Below are positions 1 through 6,236 of a stretch of DNA of 8,718 nucleotides, in pieces. The stretch covers positions 1-8,718 of the forward strand of contig JALVUH010000075.1 in the NCBI GenBank assembly GCA_027035735.1, written 5' to 3'. The first letter of the stretch is position 1; each line of letters begins with the position of its first letter. Source of the stretch: Nautiliaceae bacterium (GTDB lineage: Bacteria > Campylobacterota > Campylobacteria > Campylobacterales > Nautiliaceae). Both the position numbers and the translations under genes were made by a program. The notes beneath the pieces were generated by a model that was not told the origin of the DNA, did no database searches, and saw nothing but the letters and a program-made list of their open reading frames with translations.

Positions 1-156
1 TTTATAAAAAATTCTACAAAAATAGCAAATGAACTTTTAAAAAGAGGAATTATTGTAAGAGATATGGCAAGTTATGGATTTGATGCTATTAGAATTACTA
101 TAGGAAAGCCTGAAGAAAATGATAAAGTTTTAAGAATATTAAGGGAAATTAGTTGA
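1..156 (+). CDS. hisC: Histidinol-phosphate aminotransferase, C-terminal end (partial, 5' end outside window)
   Basis: Frame 1 is open from the window edge to TGA at 154-156 and gives the last 51 residues of a fold-type I PLP aminotransferase. The fragment has the pattern seen at the HisC C-terminus: a helix, then GIIVRDMASYGFDAIRITIG, then a last helix ending in LREIS. In the HisC family the arginines in the 'VRD' and 'IRIT-G' stretches bind the substrate's acidic groups. HisC converts histidinol phosphate and 2-oxoglutarate to imidazole-acetol phosphate and glutamate (in the reverse direction for biosynthesis) and acts in the cytoplasm. Its stop overlaps the fliF start by 4 bases, so the two are probably co-translated. 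HisC directly before fliF is also found in Campylobacter. The PLP lysine lies upstream and cannot be checked. A related aromatic aminotransferase is the alternative, less likely given the synteny. Confidence 0.85.
   Translation, partial: FIKNSTKIANELLKRGIIVRDMASYGFDAIRITIGKPEENDKVLRILREIS
141..155 (+). promoter_or_regulatory. Ribosome binding site and TTG start of fliF
   Basis: AAGGGA at 141-146 lies six bases before TTG at 153-155. No in-frame ATG occurs until residue 185 of the product, well past the first membrane segment, so TTG must be the start. The site lies inside the hisC coding sequence. Confidence 0.75.
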
Positions 157-1832
157 ATTTTGAAGCTCTTTTTAAACAGATAATCGCTTTTTTTAATAAA
201 TTAAACAAACAACAAAAATATATAATTATAGGTAGTATAGTAGCAGTTATTGCTATTATTGCTTTTTTGATTGTTTTTAATACAACTTCTTCTAAACCTA
301 AGAATAATTATGCTATTTTGTTTGAAAATTTAAAACCTCAAGATGCAGCTTTAATAGTGCAATATCTTGATAAACATAATATTCCTTATGTAATACCACA
401 AGATGGAGTTATAGAAGTTCCTAGAAATGAAGTAGCAAAATTAAGGCTTGATATAGCCGCTCAAGGTCTCCCAAAATCAAGTACTGTAGGATTTGAATTA
501 TTTGATAAGAATTCATTTGGTGCTACTGCTTTTGAAGAGAGGATAAAATATTTAAGAGCACTTGAAGGAGAGCTTGAGAGAACTATTGATTCAATAGATG
601 CAGTAGAGAGTGCAAAAGTAAATATAGCCATCCCAAAACAATCAGTTTTTGTCTCAAGACAAACTCCACCAACAGCTTCTGTCCTTATAAAACTAAAACC
701 AAATATGATTTTAACTCCTAAACAAATTCAAGGAATAAAATATCTTGTAGCTTCTGCAGTTCCAAGGCTTAAACCAGAGAATGTAAAAATTGTAGATCAA
801 TATGGAAATCCACTTGGTGAAAATGACGAATTAACTCAAAACAATGAACTCTTAAAAACTGAAATGATTTACAAAAAAAGACTTGAGCAAGGTCTTGAGA
901 ATAAAATTGTTAATCTTTTAGCTCCTATTGTAGGAGGAAAGAATAAAGTAGTAGCTAAAGTGAATGTTGATATAGATTTTTCTCAAGTAAAATCAAAATC
1001 TACTATATATGATCCAAATAATGTGGTTAGAAGTGAACAAACTATTGAAGTAAATAAAATAGGAATGAAACCAAAACCGGTTGGGGGAGTTCCAGGAGCT
1101 GTAAGTAATATAGGACCTGTTCAGGGTCTTAAAAATAATAATATTGTAGAAAAATATAATAAAAGTGAAACTACAACAAATTATGAAATTTCTACTACCA
1201 TTAAAGATGTAAAAGAGCCTTTTGCAAAAATAAGAAGAATTACTGCTGCTGTAGTGGTAGATGGACATTATGAGAAAGGTAAAAATGGAAAAATAAAATA
1301 TATTCCTTTAACAAAAATAGAACTTGCAAATATTGAAAATTTAGTAAAAAATGCTATTGGATTTGATCCAAAAAGAGGAGATAGCGTTACTGTTACTTCT
1401 TTTGAATTTGCAAATTCTGGTATTAATTCTAATGTTTCTAAAACAGGAATGATTATGCAAAAAATTTCAATGTATTTAGGACCTATTTTGCCTATTATAA
1501 AATATTTGATTCTTGCAATAATTTTATTTGTTTTTTATAAGAAAGTAATAGTTCCTTTTTCTCAAAAAATGCTTGAAGTTAAAGTGGAAGAAGAAAAACC
1601 TATTAAGCACGAAGTTGAAGTAAATGAAGAAGAAATTGAATCAACTTATGATAAAATAAAAGAATTAAAAGAAAAAGTGGAGCAACAACTTGGTATTAGT
1701 AGTGAAATAAATGAAGAAGAATTAAAATATGAAGTGTTGCTTGAGAGAGTTACTAAAATAGTAGAAGAAAATACAGAACAAGTTGCAAAAGTTCTTGAAA
1801 ATCTAATAAAAGAAGAACATCCAGAAACATAA
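153..1832 (+). CDS. fliF: Flagellar MS-ring protein FliF
   Basis: FliF forms the membrane-embedded MS ring that is the base of the flagellar motor and houses the export gate. The 559-residue product has the family's layout and length (Salmonella FliF is about 560). It has a short cytoplasmic N-terminus, membrane helix 1 at about residues 22-43, and YscJ/FliF-type ring-building domains at about 50-220. A periplasmic stretch includes GGVPGAVSN at 311-319, a recognisable FliF signature. Membrane helix 2 is at about 441-463, followed by an acidic cytoplasmic tail. The last ~40 residues (about 525-555) form a charged amphipathic helix where the family binds FliG, which fits fliG being next, 10 bases downstream. 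The start is TTG, overlapping the hisC stop by 4 bases. The gene looks intact, and regulation within the window is not visible. Confidence 0.97.
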   Translation: MNFEALFKQIIAFFNKLNKQQKYIIIGSIVAVIAIIAFLIVFNTTSSKPKNNYAILFENLKPQDAALIVQYLDKHNIPYVIPQDGVIEVPRNEVAKLRLDIAAQGLPKSSTVGFELFDKNSFGATAFEERIKYLRALEGELERTIDSIDAVESAKVNIAIPKQSVFVSRQTPPTASVLIKLKPNMILTPKQIQGIKYLVASAVPRLKPENVKIVDQYGNPLGENDELTQNNELLKTEMIYKKRLEQGLENKIVNLLAPIVGGKNKVVAKVNVDIDFSQVKSKSTIYDPNNVVRSEQTIEVNKIGMKPKPVGGVPGAVSNIGPVQGLKNNNIVEKYNKSETTTNYEISTTIKDVKEPFAKIRRITAAVVVDGHYEKGKNGKIKYIPLTKIELANIENLVKNAIGFDPKRGDSVTVTSFEFANSGINSNVSKTGMIMQKISMYLGPILPIIKYLILAIILFVFYKKVIVPFSQKMLEVKVEEEKPIKHEVEVNEEEIESTYDKIKELKEKVEQQLGISSEINEEELKYEVLLERVTKIVEENTEQVAKVLENLIKEEHPET

Positions 1833-1842
1833 AAGGATTAAA

Positions 1843-2868
1843 ATGGCACTTTCACCTCAGCAGCAGGCAATTTTAGATGAACTTTCTATGCCTGAGAAAA
1901 TTGCAATTTTGTTAATTCAATTAGGAGAAGATTTAACAGCTCAAATTTTTTCATATATGGATGTAGAAGCAATTACTGAAATTTCAAAATATATAGCTAC
2001 TGCAAAAACAATTGATAAAGCGATTGCTGCTGCTGTTTTAGAAGAGTTTTATGTAATTTTTCAATCAAATCAATATATTGCAAGTGGTGGGCTTGAATAT
2101 GCTAAAGAGATTCTTTATAAAGCACTTGGACCAGAAGAAGCAAAAAAAGTACTTGATAAACTTGCTAAATCTCTTCAAAGTGAGCAAAACTTTGGATTTT
2201 TGCAAAAAGTAAAACCTCAACAGCTTGCAGATTTTATTGTAAATGAGCATCCTCAAACAATTGCTCTTATTTTAGCACATATGGACCCTACAAGTGCAGC
2301 TGAGACACTTAGTTATTTTCCAGATGAATTAAGAGCTGAAGTGTTAATGAGAATGAGTAATCTTGGAGATATTTCTCCTCAAGTTATTAAAAAAGTTAGT
2401 GCTATACTTGAAACTAAATTAGAATCTCTTACAGGATATAAAGTAGAAATAGGGGGTGTTAGATTTGTTGCAGAAATATTTAATAGGCTTGGTCAAAAAG
2501 CAGCAAAATCTACACTCAAACATATAGAACAAATAAATAATGAATTGGCAGAACAGATTAAAGAAAAAATGTTTACATTTGAAGATATCTTAAAACTTGA
2601 TAATACTGCAATTAGAGAAATTTTAAAAGAAGTTGATAAAAATACTTTAATGGTTGCTTTAAAAGGGGCACCAGAAGAATTGAAACAGAAATTTTTAAAT
2701 AATATGTCTCAAAGAGCCGCTCAGGCTTTTGAAGAAGAGATGCAATTTTTAGGTCCTGTAAAAGTAAAAGAAGTAGAAGCGGCTCAAAGAAAAGTTATTG
2801 AGGTAGTTCAAAAACTAGCAGAAGAAGGTAAAGTTTCTATTGGAGCGGAGGAAGAAGTAATTGAGTAA
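1843..2868 (+). CDS. fliG: Flagellar motor switch and rotor protein FliG
   Basis: FliG sits on the cytoplasmic face of the MS ring, carries the charged helix that meets the stator, and with FliM and FliN sets rotation direction. The 341-residue product has all three family domains. The N-terminal FliF-binding domain is at about 1-105. The middle domain has the EHPQT motif (135-139) that contacts FliM, followed by a Gly-Gly hinge (204-205). The C-terminal domain has MFTFED (243-248) and the torque helix. By alignment from memory with E. coli FliG (offset +10), K274, R291, E298, E299 and K307 match K264, R281, D288, D289 and R297, so the charge pattern is kept with Glu for Asp. AAGGA at 1833-1837 lies 5 bases before the ATG. 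The 3' end also carries the ribosome binding site of fliH, which overlaps by 8 bases. Confidence 0.98.
   Translation: MALSPQQQAILDELSMPEKIAILLIQLGEDLTAQIFSYMDVEAITEISKYIATAKTIDKAIAAAVLEEFYVIFQSNQYIASGGLEYAKEILYKALGPEEAKKVLDKLAKSLQSEQNFGFLQKVKPQQLADFIVNEHPQTIALILAHMDPTSAAETLSYFPDELRAEVLMRMSNLGDISPQVIKKVSAILETKLESLTGYKVEIGGVRFVAEIFNRLGQKAAKSTLKHIEQINNELAEQIKEKMFTFEDILKLDNTAIREILKEVDKNTLMVALKGAPEELKQKFLNNMSQRAAQAFEEEMQFLGPVKVKEVEAAQRKVIEVVQKLAEEGKVSIGAEEEVIE
2847..2863 (+). promoter_or_regulatory. Ribosome binding site and TTG start of fliH
   Basis: GGAGGAA at 2847-2853 is a near-perfect Shine-Dalgarno seven bases before TTG at 2861-2863. It is embedded in the codons for the acidic tail of FliG. 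The nearby ATG at 2877 is out of frame, so the TTG is the best-supported start. Confidence 0.75.
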
Positions 2869-3607
2869 GATTATTAATGGCGGGAGAAGTGAAAAACATA
2901 TTATTAAAGAATATAAATTCAAAGAAATAGATACTATTGAAGAAAAAAAAGAAGATACACATATTGAAAAAGATATACAAACTCCACAAACAGAAAAAAA
3001 AGAAGATAATCAAAATGAAATTATTGAAAAACTTCTTTCAAAAATAGAAGAGTTATCAAATCATATAGCAACAGCTCAACAAAAATTTGATATTCAAATT
3101 CAAGAATGCAATCAAAGAATAGAAGTTGAAAAAAAAGAAGCTTACGAAAATGGATATAAGAAAGGATTTGAAGAAGGTAAAAAGCAATGTGAGAGCGAAT
3201 TTAGTGAGAAAATAAAATTATTAGAAGAATCAATTAAAAAAATAGATAAAATAAATGAAATTTTTGAAGAGAAGATTCTTTCGGTTGAAAAAGAGTTGAT
3301 TTCTGTAGCACTTGATATAGCAAAAGAAGTTATCCAAAAAGAAATTTCAAAAGATTCAAGTGAAATTGCATATAATTTAGCAAAAGCATTAATGGAAGAT
3401 ATTAAAGAAGCTACAAAAATAAAAATAAAAGTAAATCCAAAAGATGCTGAATATTTAAAAGGTAAATTTGAAAATGTTGAAATTATTCCAGATTCTGCTA
3501 TAAAAGAGGGAGGAGTTGTTATTATAAGTGATTTAGGAAATATTGATGCAGAAGTTATGGAGAGATTTAAAAATGTTAAAGAAGCTATTTTGGAAGGAAA
3601 AGAATGA
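2861..3607 (+). CDS. fliH: Flagellar export ATPase regulator FliH
   Basis: FliH binds the export ATPase FliI, holds it inactive in the cytoplasm and docks it at the export gate and the FliM/FliN ring. The 248-residue product has an unstructured, Lys/Glu-rich N-terminus (about 1-50), then a coiled coil (about 52-145). Inside the coil is a GxxxGxxxG helix motif, G98, G102 and G106, the hallmark of FliH/YscL proteins. The C-terminal domain (about 146-245) resembles the V-ATPase E-subunit fold and ends in the family's pattern of 'D-x-x-I-x-x-GG-V-x-I' and 'G-x-I-D-A'. The start is TTG, 8 bases inside fliG. The last bases overlap dxs by 4 (ATGA). fliI is not adjacent, which is usual for this cluster in Campylobacterota. 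The N-terminus contains an in-frame 17-base direct repeat. Confidence 0.93.
   Translation: MSKIINGGRSEKHIIKEYKFKEIDTIEEKKEDTHIEKDIQTPQTEKKEDNQNEIIEKLLSKIEELSNHIATAQQKFDIQIQECNQRIEVEKKEAYENGYKKGFEEGKKQCESEFSEKIKLLEESIKKIDKINEIFEEKILSVEKELISVALDIAKEVIQKEISKDSSEIAYNLAKALMEDIKEATKIKIKVNPKDAEYLKGKFENVEIIPDSAIKEGGVVIISDLGNIDAEVMERFKNVKEAILEGKE
2941..3008 (+). repeat. 17-base in-frame direct repeat inside fliH, each copy with an A8 run
   Basis: AGAAAAAAAAGAAGATA occurs at 2941-2957 and again, identical, at 2992-3008. The copies are 51 bases (17 codons) apart and both encode Glu-Lys-Lys-Glu-Asp (FliH residues 28-32 and 45-49), in the disordered N-terminus. Confidence 0.85.
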
Positions 3608-5421
3608 TAGATGTTAAAAAAATGAATATAAATGAACTTGAAGAGTTGGCAAAAAAGATAAGAAAAAGAATTTTAGAAGTAGTCTCAAAAAAAGGCGGTC
3701 ATCTTAGCTCTACTCTTGGAGCAGTTGAATTAATAATTGGAATGCATTATGTTTTTGATGTAGAAAAAGATCCTTTTATTTTTGATGTTTCTCATCAAGC
3801 TTATGCACATAAACTTTTAACTGATAGATGGGAAAAGTTTGATAGTTTAAGACAATTTGGTGGTATCAGCGGATATACTAAGCCTAGTGAGAGTAAGTAT
3901 GATTATTTTTCTGCTGGACATTCTTCTACCTCAATATCTGTAGCAGTAGGAGCAGCTAAAGCAATAAAACTGAAAAATGAAGATAGAGTGCCAGTGGTGC
4001 TTATTGGTGATGGAGCTATGAGTGCTGGAATGGTATATGAAGCTATGAATGAACTTGGATATCTTAAACTTCCAGTAGTTATTATTCTTAATGATAATGA
4101 AATGAGTATAGGAAAGCCAATAGGTGCGATTAGTAAATATTTAACAAAATTAAAAGCTGGTAAGTTTTATCAAGGATTTAAAGAAAAATTTAAAAGCTTT
4201 TTAGAAAAAATGCCTCCTGAATTAAGATATACCGCAAAAAAAATGGAAGAGTTTTTGAGTGTAAATGGGATATTTTTTGAAGAATTTGGGCTTGAGTATA
4301 TAGGACCTATTGATGGGCATAATTTAGAAGAGATAATTGATACATTGAAAATAGCAAAAGCTCTTAAAAAACCTGTAGTTGTTCATGCAAAAACAATAAA
4401 AGGTAAAGGATATAAACAAGCAGAAGGATATTATGAGCATTGGCATGGAGTAGGGCCTTTTGATATTAATACAGGAAAGCCTCTAAAGTCTTCTGGAATT
4501 AGTGCTACGAAAGTTTTTGCTTCTAAATTACTTGAACTTGCAAAAAAAGATAAAAAAGTAGTGGGAGTTACTGCAGCAATGCCAAGTGGGACTGGAATGA
4601 AAGAACTTATGCAAGCATTTCCTGATAGATTTTGGGATGTAGGGATTGCAGAACAGCATGCAGTAACTTCAATGGCTCCGATGGCAAAAGAAGGTTTTAA
4701 GCCTTTTGTAGCAATTTATTCAACTTTTTTGCAAAGAGGGTATGATCAAATAATTCATGATGTATGTCTTGATAATTATCCTGTAAAATTTGCAATTGAT
4801 AGGGCTGGAATTGTTGGAGCTGATGGAGAGACTCATCAAGGTGTATTTGATGTAGGATATCTTAGAATACTTCCAAACATGACTCTTTTTGCTCCAAGAG
4901 ATTTTGCTACTTTAGAAAAAGCAGTGGAGTTTGCATATAGCTATGATAAAGGACCTATTGCATTTAGATATCCAAGAGGAGTGTTTGAACTTGAAGAAGG
5001 AATATTTGAAGCAAAAGATTTTGAATTAGGTAAAGCTGAGGTTTTGATTGATAATGATGATATTATGTTTATTGCTTATGGTAATGGTGTAGGAAGAGCT
5101 TATAAAGTATTAAATATTTTAGCAGAAAAAGGAATTGATGTAGGGCTTATTGATTTAAGATTTGTTAAGCCTTTTGATAAAGAATTATTTAAAAATTTAA
5201 AAGCAAAAAAATGGTATGTAATAAGTGATAATGCAAAAGAGGGTGGAGTTGGTGAGATGTTAAGTAGTTTTGTAAAAGAAAATAGACTTCATAAATATAT
5301 AAGAAGTTTTGAATATCCAGATAAATTTATTCCTCATGGAAATGTTAAAGAAGTAGAAAAATATTTGGGTGTAGATGAAGAATCTATTGCTAGTGAAATA
5401 TTAAAGGAGATAAATGGCTAA
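3604..5421 (+). CDS. dxs: 1-deoxy-D-xylulose-5-phosphate synthase
   Basis: DXS condenses pyruvate and glyceraldehyde 3-phosphate to 1-deoxy-D-xylulose 5-phosphate, using thiamine diphosphate and Mg2+. This is the entry step of the MEP isoprenoid pathway and also feeds thiamine and pyridoxal synthesis. The 605-residue product is full length. It has GGHLSS (H33) and SHQAYAHK (H64), the diphosphate/Mg motif GDG (135-137) to NDN (163-165), and IGPIDGH (233-239). It also has the catalytic Glu of the transketolase fold, E350 in GIAEQHAV, and the DXS signature DRAGIVGADGETHQG (399-413). R458 in YPRG and a C-terminal transketolase-like domain (about 480-605) follow. The ATG overlaps the fliH stop (ATGA), with AAGGA at 3594-3598. 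Coupling to fliF-fliG-fliH is conserved in Campylobacterota. In Helicobacter lepA follows dxs, whereas here msrA does. Confidence 0.98.
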   Translation: MIDVKKMNINELEELAKKIRKRILEVVSKKGGHLSSTLGAVELIIGMHYVFDVEKDPFIFDVSHQAYAHKLLTDRWEKFDSLRQFGGISGYTKPSESKYDYFSAGHSSTSISVAVGAAKAIKLKNEDRVPVVLIGDGAMSAGMVYEAMNELGYLKLPVVIILNDNEMSIGKPIGAISKYLTKLKAGKFYQGFKEKFKSFLEKMPPELRYTAKKMEEFLSVNGIFFEEFGLEYIGPIDGHNLEEIIDTLKIAKALKKPVVVHAKTIKGKGYKQAEGYYEHWHGVGPFDINTGKPLKSSGISATKVFASKLLELAKKDKKVVGVTAAMPSGTGMKELMQAFPDRFWDVGIAEQHAVTSMAPMAKEGFKPFVAIYSTFLQRGYDQIIHDVCLDNYPVKFAIDRAGIVGADGETHQGVFDVGYLRILPNMTLFAPRDFATLEKAVEFAYSYDKGPIAFRYPRGVFELEEGIFEAKDFELGKAEVLIDNDDIMFIAYGNGVGRAYKVLNILAEKGIDVGLIDLRFVKPFDKELFKNLKAKKWYVISDNAKEGGVGEMLSSFVKENRLHKYIRSFEYPDKFIPHGNVKEVEKYLGVDEESIASEILKEING

Positions 5422-5953
5422 GGCGGTATTTGGAGGAGGATGTTTTTGGTGTTTGGATGCTGTTTTTAGGAATGTAAAAGGGGTTAGAAATGTAACTTGC
5501 GGATATGCAGGAGGGAGAAGAGCTAATCCAACTTATGAGCAAGTCTGCAGTGGTGTGACAGGACATGCGGAGGTAGTAGAGATTGATTATGATGAAAATG
5601 TTATAAGTTATGATGATTTGCTTGAAATTTTTTTTAATATTCATGACCCAACTCAACTAAATCGCCAAGGAAATGATATAGGGACTCAATATCGCTCAAT
5701 CATTTTATATTTAGATGAAAATCAAAAACAAAAAGCTTTAAAAAAAATTGAAGAGCTTAAAAATAAAGGTATTAATGTAGTAACAGAGGTTAAACCACTT
5801 GAAATTTTTTATCCAGCAGAAGATTATCATCAAAATTATTTTTATAATAATCCTCAAAATCCATATTGCTCTTATGTAATTGCTCCAAAGTTAAAGAAAT
5901 TTTTTGAAAAATTTGATAAAATAGTAAAAAAAGGAGGGGAATATGAATATTGA
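5414..5953 (+). CDS. msrA: Peptide methionine sulfoxide reductase MsrA
   Basis: MsrA reduces the S-form of methionine sulfoxide in oxidised proteins, with electrons usually from thioredoxin. The 179-residue product is a single-domain MsrA with no MsrB fusion. It has GGCFWC at 8-13 with catalytic Cys10, Tyr41 in NPTYEQVCSG, and the active-site Glu53 in GHAE. It also has Asp88 and Tyr93 in NDIGTQYRS (87-95) and a probable resolving Cys152 in NPYC near the C-terminus. Cys13, three residues after the catalytic one, replaces the Gly found in E. coli MsrA. There is no signal peptide, so it should be cytoplasmic. The ATG lies 8 bases inside dxs, with AAGGAG at 5404-5409. Nothing suggests a direct role in the flagellum; co-transcription may simply tie it to an energetically active or oxidised state. 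Confidence 0.97.
   Translation: MAKAVFGGGCFWCLDAVFRNVKGVRNVTCGYAGGRRANPTYEQVCSGVTGHAEVVEIDYDENVISYDDLLEIFFNIHDPTQLNRQGNDIGTQYRSIILYLDENQKQKALKKIEELKNKGINVVTEVKPLEIFYPAEDYHQNYFYNNPQNPYCSYVIAPKLKKFFEKFDKIVKKGGEYEY
5931..5945 (+). promoter_or_regulatory. Consensus ribosome binding site of the phasin-like gene
   Basis: AAGGAGG at 5931-5937, five bases before ATG at 5943, is the strongest Shine-Dalgarno match in the window. It lies inside the 3' end of msrA and predicts high expression of the small downstream protein. Confidence 0.75.
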
Positions 5954-6236
5954 AGATTTAATTAAAGTAGGAATTGGAAGTGCGTTTTTAGCAAAAGAAA
6001 AGCTTCAAGAGTTTATTGAGGAAGCTAAAAAAAGAGGTGAGTTAACTCAACAAGAGGCTCAAAAACTTATTGAAGATTTAAAAAATGAGTCTGAAGAGAA
6101 ACTCCAAGAACTTAAAAAGATGATAGAAGAAGAAGTAAAGAAACAATTAAATGAATTAGGAGTTGCTACAAAAGAAGATATTGAAAAACTCTCTAAAAAA
6201 ATAGAAGAGTTGGAAAATCTTATAAAAAATAAATGA
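5943..6236 (+). CDS. Small phasin-like helical (coiled-coil) protein
   Basis: The 97-residue product resembles the short 'PHA synthesis regulator phasin' family (PhaF/PhaI-like, COG3937). It has an N-terminal helix with a hydrophobic face (about 3-16), then KEKLQEFIEEAKKRGELTQQ at 18-37. A long, highly charged heptad helix (about 38-70), a break at LGVATKED (72-79) and a final short coiled coil (80-95) follow. I recall the 'KRGELT..EA..L' and 'T-K-E-D-I-E-K-L' patterns from that family. Family members are linked to polyester granule surfaces, but many occur where no polyester is made, and no PHA synthase is visible here, so its function is open. It could equally be an oligomeric scaffold or chaperone-like helper. 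It overlaps msrA by 11 bases and the propeller gene by 4 (ATGA). Its excellent ribosome binding site suggests abundance. Confidence 0.75.
   Translation: MNIEDLIKVGIGSAFLAKEKLQEFIEEAKKRGELTQQEAQKLIEDLKNESEEKLQELKKMIEEEVKKQLNELGVATKEDIEKLSKKIEELENLIKNK

Noticed and set aside
1114..1128. Small inverted repeat GACC...GGTC inside fliF
   Set aside because: Only four pairs, no U-run after it and inside a conserved coding region; expected by chance.
993..1268. Minus-strand open frame of 91 codons inside fliF
   Set aside because: It lies fully opposite an intact conserved gene and its product is Phe/Ile/Tyr/Ser-rich, as expected from the antisense of an AT-rich gene. No ribosome binding site or domain supports it.
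1844..1859. Sigma-54-like element TGGCAC at the start of fliG
   Set aside because: The required GC element (TTGC) is absent at the correct spacing, and the hexamer is simply the start codon region of fliG.
2065..2256. Minus-strand open frame of 63 codons inside fliG
   Set aside because: Antisense shadow of a well-conserved gene, with no recognisable protein features.
5390..5656. Minus-strand open frame of 88 codons across the dxs-msrA junction
   Set aside because: It covers the conserved MsrA active-site region in antisense and has no domain or start signal.
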